DNA from: Caulobacter sp. BK020
Lineage (GTDB): Bacteria; Pseudomonadota; Alphaproteobacteria; Caulobacterales; Caulobacteraceae
Assembly: GCF_004342605.1 (NCBI RefSeq)
Contig: NZ_SLZL01000018.1
Span: 38,897-102,896, forward strand
Direction of reading: 5' to 3'
DNA: 64,000 nucleotides
Shown here: one piece after another, positions 8,735-16,828 of the stretch
How the letters are laid out: each line of letters starts with the position of its first letter
Numbering within the stretch: position 1 is the first letter of the stretch
Made by a program: the position numbers and the translations under genes
The notes under the pieces: model-generated
What the model saw: the letters and a program-made list of their open reading frames with translations, nothing else
Told to the model about the DNA's origin: nothing
Databases searched by the model: none

Positions 8735-9153
8735 ACCTGCACGAAATCCCCAACGGCTCGGCGTGCCCCCCGCCTTGATCGCCGAGCATTGCGCCCTGAT
8801 CCAGGTCACTGCTGAACCGTACTGCGACAACCTCGGTCAGGAGGCGCGCTGACCCGCGCCGCCAGCCCGCTCTGCGCGAAGCGCTGGAGGTTTCCCCCTC
8901 TCTGTTGGGGCGGCGCCGACGCGCCATTTCCGGACATTGGCCCGTCTCCAGAAATCGGACAGTCGGCGTTCAACTGAGCCTCCTGGAAGGCGCTACGAAC
9001 AGGTCACGCCCGCACTTCCCGATAAAGCTGTATATGCTCCGACGCCCCCGACCGCCACCTTCCTGTGCAACATCAGTAATATAGACTGGTGAAGCTTGAC
9101 CTTGAGCCAACCTGACGCTCACATGAACATCTAGGGGTTGATCAGGTTGCATC
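8735..9153. other. Non-coding stretch, possible gene relic
   Basis: No complete gene is seen. One open stretch near 8760-8850 reads VPPALIAEHCALIQVTAEPY and stops at TGA. It looks like the tail of a decayed gene but could not be identified. No terminator hairpin or clear promoter for the protease downstream was recognised. Confidence 0.4.
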
Positions 9154-10395
9154 ATGCGAAAACGTCGTCTCCGGGTCCTCAAGCCCGGTGGAAAACAGAT
9201 CCGTGCCGAGGTGCATCTCTATTTCTTCGACGCAGGCGGCCAGACGCTTCACCAGGAGGCCATGCCCGTCGGCCAAGGCTGGTTCGAGTACGAAGACGAT
9301 CCTGCCCTGGACGCATGCTGGGCCTTCGCCATCCCCAAGGAGCCGGGGTACTGGACCAGCTGTGTCCAGTCGTTCCGGGCCCTGCCCGAGGTGTGGTGCG
9401 CGCCGATCAAAGTCTCGGGTCACAGCTGGTGGCATCAAATGCTCGGCACCGACCATCTGGCCAATCCCAATCGCGGTGCCGGGCTGCGGATAGGCGTCAT
9501 CGACGCGGGTTTCACGCCAGATGAGTCGCTCAGGCACGTCAAAAGAATCGACGACGACGGCGGCGTGGTCGATGAGGATCCCGACTTCTGGATCCACGGT
9601 GAGGCCGTCTGCAGGATCTTGTCGGACAGGATGGCGCCTATTTCCTGCGCCCCCATGGCGCCGGGGGCGGAACTTCTGTTCGCCAGCGCGACTTATTCTG
9701 ATGAGGACCTTCTGAACGAGGATTTCATCTTCCCGCTCTCAGACAACCTTCCCCAGAGTCATCTGGATCCAGTCCTGATCAACAACGCGATCTTCGACAT
9801 GGCCGTTTCCAACCAGGTGGACATCATCAACCTCAGCGCCGGCGCGGTCGAGATGAACGAGGCCGACGAAAGTGCGATTCAGGCGACCATCGCTCTAGCG
9901 CGCAAGCACGGGGTAACGATCGTCTGCGCCGCCGGCAACGAACCGGCCGATCGCGCCGACTTCCCAGCCCGGCTGGACGACTGCATCGGCGTAGGCGCGT
10001 TCGGGCTGGTGGACTGGGGCGCGCGGGGCAGCATGCCGCGGGACTATTCATACGGCGAAGAGAACCCAACGGGAACATGGCAGGGCAAAAAGGTTTTCCA
10101 TTGGGGCGAAAGCGCCTATGGTGAAGGCGTGGATACGATCGGACCAGGCGTCGGCATTCTCATCGCTCGATCGGGGAAGCCGACTTACGACCTGACGGGA
10201 ACGTCGTTTTCGGCGCCGATCGTCTGCGGGGCCCTGGCCGTTGAATTGGCCGCCGACCCAACCTACTTGGGGATGCCCCGTGACCACTCACGAACCCTCT
10301 ACGCCGTGGAACGACTAAAGGCCCTTTGCAAGCCTTCCGGAATGCCGGAGGCTCTCGAAGGTGCCGGAATCGTCGCTCCGAACATAAAATCTTAG
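9154..10395 (+). CDS. Cytosolic subtilisin-like serine peptidase (S8 family)
   Basis: The peptidase S8 catalytic set is complete: D117 in RIGVIDAGF, H148 in WIHGEAVCRIL, oxyanion N262 in CAAGNE and S351 in GTSFSAPIVCG. There is no signal peptide and no I9 propeptide. Instead the first 100 residues are an unrecognised, probably beta-rich domain (AEVHLYFFDAGG, WFEYEDDPALDACWAFAIP). A cytosolic S8 enzyme without a prodomain is expected to act on internal targets or to need an external trigger. A small gene follows 34 bases after its stop, and a convergent beta-rich protein gene lies beyond that. Confidence 0.88.
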   Translation: MRKRRLRVLKPGGKQIRAEVHLYFFDAGGQTLHQEAMPVGQGWFEYEDDPALDACWAFAIPKEPGYWTSCVQSFRALPEVWCAPIKVSGHSWWHQMLGTDHLANPNRGAGLRIGVIDAGFTPDESLRHVKRIDDDGGVVDEDPDFWIHGEAVCRILSDRMAPISCAPMAPGAELLFASATYSDEDLLNEDFIFPLSDNLPQSHLDPVLINNAIFDMAVSNQVDIINLSAGAVEMNEADESAIQATIALARKHGVTIVCAAGNEPADRADFPARLDDCIGVGAFGLVDWGARGSMPRDYSYGEENPTGTWQGKKVFHWGESAYGEGVDTIGPGVGILIARSGKPTYDLTGTSFSAPIVCGALAVELAADPTYLGMPRDHSRTLYAVERLKALCKPSGMPEALEGAGIVAPNIKS

Positions 10396-10429
10396 CTTTG
10401 CTGACGTACGAACGGCAAAGGACGGATTG

Positions 10430-10714
10430 ATGACCCAACTCATCATCACCATGCGCGAAGACCTCGCCGAACGGTTCGCCAAAGACCGTAAGGGGTTCGA
10501 CTTCGCTTCGATTTTCGCTCCGTTCCAGAGCCTGAAGCTGATCGGCCGGCCGGGCTACAGCACCCGCGTGTGCCTCGATGAAGCCGAGGTTCCGAAGATC
10601 AAGGCCGCTCTGGCGCGTCAGTTCATCGTCGAGGACGACTTCGTTATGCAGGTGCTGGGGACCCGCGCATCGGCCCGGCCCGCGCCTAGAGTTGTAAGAA
10701 AACAAGCTCGCTAG
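10430..10714 (+). CDS. Small protein encoded directly after the S8 peptidase
   Basis: This is a 94-residue protein with ATG at 10430 and AAGGA eight bases before it; an in-frame TTG three bases earlier is less likely. It starts MTQLIITMREDLAERFAKD, then alternates strands and helices (SLKLIGRPGYSTRVCLDE, VPKIKAALARQFIVEDDFVMQVL) and ends in a basic tail. The alpha/beta plan and tight linkage suggest it partners the protease, perhaps as a separately encoded prodomain-like inhibitor or an adaptor. That role is inference and the family was not recognised. Its last 29 bases overlap the end of the convergent gene. Confidence 0.7.
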   Translation: MTQLIITMREDLAERFAKDRKGFDFASIFAPFQSLKLIGRPGYSTRVCLDEAEVPKIKAALARQFIVEDDFVMQVLGTRASARPAPRVVRKQAR

Positions 10715-11411
10715 CCACGTCCGCGACGACCGGCTTGGCCTGTCCGCCCGCGCGTTGGCTCAAGGGGCGCAGCCCCTCGTTCCCGAACGGGAACCGCGGC
10801 TTGAACCCGCACAATCCAAAGAACGGCGTGAAGCCTTTTTCGGCGTCCACGAGATAGCCGATGGCTGACTGCTTCTTGGCGCCGATCTCGATCGATGCAT
10901 CGGCGAGATCGATAGCGTCCACCGCACCGAGCGCCTCGAAGGTGATATTGGCCTTCTCGGCGGAAGAAATGGCCATGATCGACCGCTTGGCGGGGATGAG
11001 ATCGGTCACCACCACCCAATTGGACTGGAAGTTGCCCAGCGCTTCGAGCGCCTGGCCGAGTGCGCGCTTATCCTCAATGGCCTGATAAGTGCAGCCGGCA
11101 GCGTCCAGGAAGACGGTGTTGGCGCTGCCGAATGCAACCTCCAGCTTGGCCTTGCCCCCCGGCCCCTTGCCCTTAGCCTTAAGGACGGCCGACACCGAAT
11201 TGGACGAGGTGAACTTCTTATGGCTCTCGTTGTCGTTGGTTTGCGCGACCCAGGTCACGCCCAGGCTGGTCAGAGAGCCGATGCGCTCGAAGTGCTGCCC
11301 CCTCAGCAGGCCATAGTCGCCCAGCGCCAAGGGACGCGACGGCTCCCAGTTGGCGTAGTAGCCCAGCTTCTTACGCGCCGCCCGCGTGTAGATGGTCTGA
11401 ATCGCGTCCAT
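10686..11411 (-). CDS. Beta-rich protein of unknown family, possible gasdermin-like pore former
   Basis: The protein has 241 residues and no signal peptide. The N-terminal part reads GYYANWEPSRPLALGDYGLL then FERIGSLTSLGV. A beta region follows (SSNSVSAVLKAKG, AKLEVAFGSANTVFLDAAG), then NWVVVTDLIPAKRSIMAIS and ITFEALGAV. A glycine/lysine-rich linker leads to a hydrophobic C-terminus (VASELVFLQL). The order (GY..P..PL.L start, long strands, short hydrophobic tail) recalls bacterial gasdermins, which neighbouring proteases activate by cutting off such a tail. However, the N-terminal cysteine that some bacterial gasdermins lipidate is missing. The S8 peptidase gene is convergent with it. The resemblance is judged by eye and is not a family assignment. 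Confidence 0.7.
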   Translation of the reverse strand: MDAIQTIYTRAARKKLGYYANWEPSRPLALGDYGLLRGQHFERIGSLTSLGVTWVAQTNDNESHKKFTSSNSVSAVLKAKGKGPGGKAKLEVAFGSANTVFLDAAGCTYQAIEDKRALGQALEALGNFQSNWVVVTDLIPAKRSIMAISSAEKANITFEALGAVDAIDLADASIEIGAKKQSAIGYLVDAEKGFTPFFGLCGFKPRFPFGNEGLRPLSQRAGGQAKPVVADVASELVFLQL

Positions 11412-11867
11412 CGCCCCTTCCCTCGATCACCGCACGTCCGGCGCGAATGCCAGAGCTCGCCTTCAGCGAGAAGCCCGACAAGCGATCGTGCGCGCTCGCC
11501 GCAGCGTATCGTTGTTCCTCGCCTGGGTCGTTGAAGATCACGATCTTGATCTCGCCCCGCTGCGCGATCTTGATGGCGAGCTAGATTGCGCGTCAAGACG
11601 ACCAATCACATTGGCCAGACGGCACGGCTTTCGGCCGAAGAACTTTGACGATCGGCGAGTTCGCCTAGACGGGATTGGCGAGATCTGCTGACGTCTGTCA
11701 CCGAGTGCCCTCAATTCGCTCCGCAGCGCTTGGCCTATATGCTCAGCGTTGAGCAGCAACATCGCGTCGAGCAGGCTCGCGGCAGCCGGCTGATCGGCGT
11801 CCTTGAACTGTCTGATCCAAGACTTGCCGGTTGGTGTCTCGGAAAGCATCTGCAGGCGTCGGCGCAT
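11412..11867 (-). pseudogene. Broken gene, N-terminus resembling phosphoribosyltransferase-like (PRTase-CE) conflict proteins
   Basis: The first 60 codons read well (LSETPTGKSWIRQFKDADQP, then AAASLLDAMLLLNAEHIGQA and LRSELRALGD). This resembles the amino end of PRTase-CE proteins, predicted parts of anti-phage conflict systems. After about 11690 the frame is lost and several stops follow. A last coding-like piece (IKIAQRGEIKIVIFNDPGEE) runs in another frame from 11585 to the start of the next gene. Full proteins are about 300 residues, so the gene has suffered frameshifts and deletion. It lies directly upstream of the beta-rich gene on the same strand. The family assignment is tentative. Confidence 0.45.
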
Positions 11868-12070
11868 TTCGGCATCGTAGAAGCCGCGCCCCGCTATGCC
11901 TACTGCCTAACAGCTTTGCGGCGCGGATACGGATGCTGCGGAGAACTATGAGTGCCGCTGGCAATTTCGCGGACCAAACGACCGACCGCAAAGGGTGACC
12001 TATGACGCCGCACGCGACACCAGCCCTGCGCGCCCTTGCGGCGCCGTTAAGTTATCAGCACCGCCAAGCC

Positions 12071-13597
12071 TTACCCCGCCGCTGAGCGGCAGTTCTTGTC
12101 GATGAACTGCTGATGACCGGGGAGGCCATTCACTCGATCCTGGATGCTGGTGCGAACCTTGGCCAACCGCAGCTTCAGCTCGTCCTCCGACAGCAGGTCC
12201 GCCACCGGGTGGTGATCGACGGGCGTCAGGCCCTGGCCCATCAGCACCGCGAACCAGCTTTGTTCCTTGAACAGTTCATGGTGCACGACCATCGCCTCCC
12301 CGCGCGTGCGGAAAATCTCCAGCCGCGTCGCCAAGCTGTCGGGGATGCTCATCGATTTGCAGTAGCGCCAGAAGGGCGTGTCCTCGCGCTCGGTGATCTT
12401 GTAGTGGGCGATCAGGAAGTCACGGATATTGACGTAGTCCGCCTCCATCTCCGCATTGTAGCGATCGGTGATCAGCGGATTGAAGCCCCCCTTGGGAAAC
12501 ATCGCCAGCAGCTTGGAGATGCCCACCTGCACCAGGTGGATGCTGGTGCTTTCCAGGGGTTCCATGAAGCCGCTCGCTAGGCCCAGGGCGACGCAATTGC
12601 CGATCCAGGACTTGCGGCGGCGGCCCGTGACGAAACGCAGGATGCGCGGTTCGGCCAGGGGCGCGCCGTCCAGCCGGGTCATCAGCAGCCGGGCGGCCTC
12701 GTCCTCGCTGATGAACTGATCGCAGAACACGTAGCCGTTGCCGGTGCGGTGCTGCAGCGGGATGCGCCACTGCCAGCCCGCTTCGCGGGCGGTGGCGCGG
12801 GTGTAGGGGACGGGATCCTCGACCTTGGCGCAGGGCACGGCGGCGGCGCGGTTGACCGGCAGCCAGTGGCTCCAGTCCTCGTAGCCAGCCTGCAGCGTTT
12901 CCTCGATCAGCAAGCCCCGGAAGCCCGAGCAGTCGATGAACAGGTCGCCGCGGATCGCCTGGCCATCCTTCAGGAGCAGGCTCTCGATCAGGCCGCTCTG
13001 GCCGTTCCGCTCGACCTTGACGACCTGCCCTTCGGTCCGGCGAGCTCCGCGCTTCTCGGCGTAGCGGCGCAGATAGGCGGCATAGAGGCTGGCGTCGAAC
13101 TGGAAGGCGTAGTTGATGTTGGGCAGGCCAGGGGAGCGACCGTCGCCGGTGCGCCCGAACTTTCCCTGGCGGGCGGCCTCGGTCTCGGCGTTGAAGCGGC
13201 CATGGTCGGTTCCACCGCCCGCCTGCATCCAGCGCAGCCAGTAGTGGTTGAAGTTGATCCCGTCCATGTCCACGCCGAACTGGCCGAACGGGTGGAAGTA
13301 GCTGTGGCCCTCGCGGCGCCAGCCGGCGAACTCGATGCCCAGCTTGAAGGTGGCGTTGGTCTCGCGGACGAATTCGTTCTCGTCGATGCCGAGCACGCTG
13401 TTGAACATCGTGATCATCGGGATCGTGGCCTCGCCGACCCCCACCGTCCCGATCAGCTCGGATTCGACTAGGGTGATCGTATAGGCCTGGGTTCCCATCA
13501 CCTTGGACAGGGCGGCCGCGGCCATCCAGCCCGCCGTGCCGCCGCCGACGACGACGATGTCTCGAATCCGTGCGGGTGGCGTCGGGAGAGCGGGCAT
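12071..13597 (-). CDS. Flavin-dependent (tryptophan-type) halogenase
   Basis: This 508-residue protein has the FAD-binding GGGTAGW turn at residues 18-24, the catalytic lysine K85 in NATFKLGIEF and the signature WxWxIP as W275-QWRI-P280. Also visible are FIDCSGFRGLL and the late GLASGFMEPLESTSIH helix. The enzyme uses FADH2, oxygen and halide to make HOX, which the lysine guides to an indole or other arene. The true substrate of these receptor-linked copies is generally not free tryptophan. GAAGG eight bases before ATG supports the start. It is the last gene of a three-gene run behind the TonB receptor and needs a flavin reductase from elsewhere. Confidence 0.92.
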   Translation of the reverse strand: MPALPTPPARIRDIVVVGGGTAGWMAAAALSKVMGTQAYTITLVESELIGTVGVGEATIPMITMFNSVLGIDENEFVRETNATFKLGIEFAGWRREGHSYFHPFGQFGVDMDGINFNHYWLRWMQAGGGTDHGRFNAETEAARQGKFGRTGDGRSPGLPNINYAFQFDASLYAAYLRRYAEKRGARRTEGQVVKVERNGQSGLIESLLLKDGQAIRGDLFIDCSGFRGLLIEETLQAGYEDWSHWLPVNRAAAVPCAKVEDPVPYTRATAREAGWQWRIPLQHRTGNGYVFCDQFISEDEAARLLMTRLDGAPLAEPRILRFVTGRRRKSWIGNCVALGLASGFMEPLESTSIHLVQVGISKLLAMFPKGGFNPLITDRYNAEMEADYVNIRDFLIAHYKITEREDTPFWRYCKSMSIPDSLATRLEIFRTRGEAMVVHHELFKEQSWFAVLMGQGLTPVDHHPVADLLSEDELKLRLAKVRTSIQDRVNGLPGHQQFIDKNCRSAAG

Positions 13598-13607
13598 CGG
13601 GCGACCT

Positions 13608-15113
13608 TCAGAACGAGGCGGATGAGGGCGGGGGCGCGAACAGTTCCAACTGGGCCTCGATGGACGGCATCTCGCGCACCTCCGCGGCGATGAAGCCCAG
13701 CATGCGCTGGAAGCTCTGGATCTGCTCCTCCCTCGGCATGGCGTCGGCCTGGGGGTCGTGGCCTCGGGGGATCAGGCCGTGGCCGATCAGGATCGAGATC
13801 CAGTTCTCCTCCTGGAACGTCTCGTCCTCGTAGAGCGCCACCGCGCCCCGGGCGGCGAACAGGTCCAGCTTGTAGGCTAGGCCAGGCGGCGGCTCGGCGG
13901 CCCGCGCCCCGTCCCAGAACGATTCGTCGAGGCGCTCGTTGAGCCGGTAGTGGGCGATCTGGAAGTCGCGGAGGTTCCGGGCGTGGGACAGCACGGCCTC
14001 GTTGTAGGGGTGGGCCTCGAGCAGGTTGTCGGCGTCCACCGGGAAAAGAGTGATCAGGTGCGAGATCCCCAGGTGGATCATGTGCAGCGGCGCGGCGTCC
14101 AGCGGCTCCAGGCAAGCGGCGGCCTCTCCGATGGCGACGCAGTTGCCGGTCCAGGGCGCGGCCCGGCAGCCGGCGGCGAACGGGCTGACCACCGCATCGC
14201 CCAGCGCCATGCCGGCCAGCACCGAGGCGGTCCGCGCCATCTCCTCGTCGGAGATGCGCCGCGAGTCGTAGGCCGCGACAACCGGCGTGCGGTCCTGCAG
14301 CGGGAACATCCCCATCCAGCCCGCGCCGAAGGCCGAGATCCGGCTCATCGCCGGCAGCGGCTTCAGGCGCGGGCCCGAGGCGGCCAGGATCCGGTCGCAG
14401 GGAAACCAGGAGGACCAGGATTCAAATGGGACCTCCAGCGCCCGGCCGGCCAGCACCGCGTCGGGGCCCGAGGCGTCGACGAACAGGTCCGCAGCGACGC
14501 TCGTCCCGCCGTTCAGGGTGACCGAGGCGACGCCGACGGGGGTGCGCGCCACGCGATCCAGCGTTCCGGCCACGCGCTGCGCCCCGGCCGCCATCGCCTT
14601 GTGGCGTAGCAGCCGGACGTAGGACTGCGCGTCCAGGTGATAGCCGTTGCGCGCCTTGGAGAAGCTGTCGGTGGCGTCGTTGTGGACGATGAACCGGCCG
14701 TGCTTGGCTGCCGCTGCGCCCAGCGAGAAGTCCTCCAGCGCCACGTTCAACCCTTCGGCGCGGGCCTTCAGCCAGTAGTGAAGGAAAGGGATCTGGCGCA
14801 GGGCCGCGCCCTGGCTGTCATAGGCGTGGACGAACGGCGGGCGCGAACGCGACCAGTTGGCGAATTGCTGACCCAGGGCGTAGACGCCCGAACAGGCGGC
14901 CAGCACCTCGGACTCGTCGAGACCCAGGAGCCGGTGGAGCCCCTCCAGGGCCGGCAGGGCGATCACCGCGTCGACGGCCCGTAGGGCGGAAGGCAGTTCG
15001 ACGACCGTGACGCTGACGCCTTGGCGGCCGAAAGCGCGCTGCAGGGCCAGGGCGGTCAACCAGGCCGAGACGTCACGGCCGACCACGGCGACGCTGCGGA
15101 TCGGCCGGCTCAC
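13608..15113 (-). CDS. Halogenase-family protein with lost catalytic motifs (probable pseudoenzyme)
   Basis: The protein aligns end to end with its two neighbours (LFVDASGPDAVLAGRALEVP, AIGEAAACLEPLDAAPLHMI), but key residues differ. The FAD turn reads VVGRDVSAW instead of GGGTAGW, the catalytic lysine is A79 (VYALGQQF) and WxWxIP is WMGMFP. The start is GTG at 15113, whose bases overlap the previous gene's stop as GTGA. An upstream TTG would instead run deep into that gene. The intact reading frame and coupling argue for a kept function, for example a partner subunit or a flavin or substrate-binding protein, rather than decay. Confidence 0.85.
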   Translation of the reverse strand: MSRPIRSVAVVGRDVSAWLTALALQRAFGRQGVSVTVVELPSALRAVDAVIALPALEGLHRLLGLDESEVLAACSGVYALGQQFANWSRSRPPFVHAYDSQGAALRQIPFLHYWLKARAEGLNVALEDFSLGAAAAKHGRFIVHNDATDSFSKARNGYHLDAQSYVRLLRHKAMAAGAQRVAGTLDRVARTPVGVASVTLNGGTSVAADLFVDASGPDAVLAGRALEVPFESWSSWFPCDRILAASGPRLKPLPAMSRISAFGAGWMGMFPLQDRTPVVAAYDSRRISDEEMARTASVLAGMALGDAVVSPFAAGCRAAPWTGNCVAIGEAAACLEPLDAAPLHMIHLGISHLITLFPVDADNLLEAHPYNEAVLSHARNLRDFQIAHYRLNERLDESFWDGARAAEPPPGLAYKLDLFAARGAVALYEDETFQEENWISILIGHGLIPRGHDPQADAMPREEQIQSFQRMLGFIAAEVREMPSIEAQLELFAPPPSSASF

Positions 15114-16642
15114 GACGCGACGCCTTCCCGCAGACGGACCGCGGCGGGCGAGGCGCAATAGTCGTCAACGAAGGCGGCATGATCGCTCATGCTCCGGGCG
15201 GCCAGCGCGACGCTGTCGCGCAGCGCGTCCATCTCGGCGACGATCCGCTCATAGGGCAGGTTGTCGACCAGCGGGTCGTAGTGGGCCGGGCGCAAGCCCT
15301 GGCCGACAAACACCGACAGCCAGCTGGGCGGGGCGAACAGCCCCTGGCCGTACTTGTGGATGTGGCCCCGGTGCTGGAACAAGCTCATCCGTCGGCGCAG
15401 CGATTCCGGTACGTCCATCTCGCGGCAATAGGTCCAGAGGGGCGCGTCGTCGCGGGTATTGGCGTGGTAGTGCAGGATCAGGAAATCGCGCACCCGCTCG
15501 TACTCCACGTCGACCAGCCGGTTGAACTCCTCGACCAGCGCCGGGTCTATGGTCCTGGCGGGCATCAGCTTGAGCAGATTGGTGATGGCGACCTGGATCA
15601 GATAGATGCTGGTGCTCTCCAGCGGTTCCAGGAAGCCGCTGGCCAAGCCCACGGCGACGCAGTTGCGATGCCAGGACTTCTCCCGCCGGCCGGCCTGGAA
15701 GCGCAGCGGCCGTGGATCGTCCAGCGCCGCCCCGTCCAGGTTGGCGAGCAGGGTCGCCGCCGCCTCGTCGTCGCTGATGAAACGGCTGGAATAGACGTAG
15801 CCGTTGCCGGTGCGATGCTGCAACGGGATGCGCCATTGCCAGCCGGCCTCGCGGGCGGTGGAGCGGGTGTAGGGCGTCAGCGGGCCGGTGCGCTCGCAAG
15901 GCACGGCCAGGGCCCGGTCGCAGGGCAGCCACGGCGTCCAGTCCTCGTAGCCCACCTCCAGCGCCTTGCCCATCAGCAGCGACCGGAAGCCCGAACAGTC
16001 GATGAACAGGTCGCCCTCGATCACCTCGCCCGAGTTCAGGGTGATCGCGGCGATATGGCCGTCCTGGGCGCGCAAGGTGACGTCGATGACCTTGCCCTCG
16101 GTGCGGCGCAGGCCTCGGGCTTCCGAGAACTCTCGCAGGAAGCCCGCATAGAGGTTGGCGTCGAAATGATAGGCGTAGGCGAAGGTCGAGTTAATCCCGC
16201 CTTCGTCGGTAGTGGGGAAGTCGAAGCGGTTGAGGCGGCTTGCGACGATCGGCAGGCAGAAGTCCTCGATATCGTCGGTGCGGCCGCCTTGGCGGGCCTT
16301 GGTCCAGTACTGATAGAACGGCACGCCGCCCATCGGCTTGCCGTGCACGCCGAAGGGATGGATGTAGGACGAGCCCTTGAAGCCCCAGTCCACGAACTCG
16401 ATGCCGAGCTTGAACGTGGCGTTGGTCTTGCGCATGAAGTCGGCTTCGATGACGCCGATATATTCGTTGAATTCCTTGATCTGCGGCAGGGTGGCTTCGC
16501 CCACGCCGACGATGCCGATCTCGTCGGACTCCACCAGCCGGACCTCGCAGACGCCAGGGCGAACCGCGCCGACCAGGGCCGCCGCGCACATCCAGCCGGC
16601 CGTCCCGCCACCGACGATCACCACCCTCAGAGGTGCTGGCAT
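15110..16642 (-). CDS. Flavin-dependent (tryptophan-type) halogenase
   Basis: This 510-residue protein carries all active-site signatures: GGGTAGW at residues 11-17, VGVGEATLP, catalytic K78 in NATFKLGIEF, FIDCSGFRSLL, and GWQWRIPLQHRTGNG. ATG at 16642 is used rather than the TTG one codon upstream because GGAG lies eight bases before it. It is first of the three halogenase-type genes and follows the TonB receptor on the same strand. Its stop overlaps the GTG start of the pseudoenzyme gene, so the two proteins are made in linked amounts. The substrate is unknown; the link to a receptor suggests an imported aromatic or indolic compound. Confidence 0.92.
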   Translation of the reverse strand: MPAPLRVVIVGGGTAGWMCAAALVGAVRPGVCEVRLVESDEIGIVGVGEATLPQIKEFNEYIGVIEADFMRKTNATFKLGIEFVDWGFKGSSYIHPFGVHGKPMGGVPFYQYWTKARQGGRTDDIEDFCLPIVASRLNRFDFPTTDEGGINSTFAYAYHFDANLYAGFLREFSEARGLRRTEGKVIDVTLRAQDGHIAAITLNSGEVIEGDLFIDCSGFRSLLMGKALEVGYEDWTPWLPCDRALAVPCERTGPLTPYTRSTAREAGWQWRIPLQHRTGNGYVYSSRFISDDEAAATLLANLDGAALDDPRPLRFQAGRREKSWHRNCVAVGLASGFLEPLESTSIYLIQVAITNLLKLMPARTIDPALVEEFNRLVDVEYERVRDFLILHYHANTRDDAPLWTYCREMDVPESLRRRMSLFQHRGHIHKYGQGLFAPPSWLSVFVGQGLRPAHYDPLVDNLPYERIVAEMDALRDSVALAARSMSDHAAFVDDYCASPAAVRLREGVAS

Positions 16643-16828
16643 CAAGAAAACTCCGATCCTCGGCGCCGCCGCTCAGACGCCCGAGGATTCTGATCCTAGA
16701 ATCCGCCGACCGACGCGGGCGGATGATCGAGCGCGCGATCGGCATTGTCAAAAAATCGGGGCGTCGGTTCCGACGCCCCGAGGGGAGGGAATGCGCCGTG
16801 ATCGCTCGCGGCGCACCCAGTGCCAAGG

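Noticed and set aside
10686..11411. Firm annotation as bacterial gasdermin
   Set aside because: Only pattern resemblance is visible; the N-terminal cysteine is absent and no alignment could be run, so it is kept as a hypothesis.
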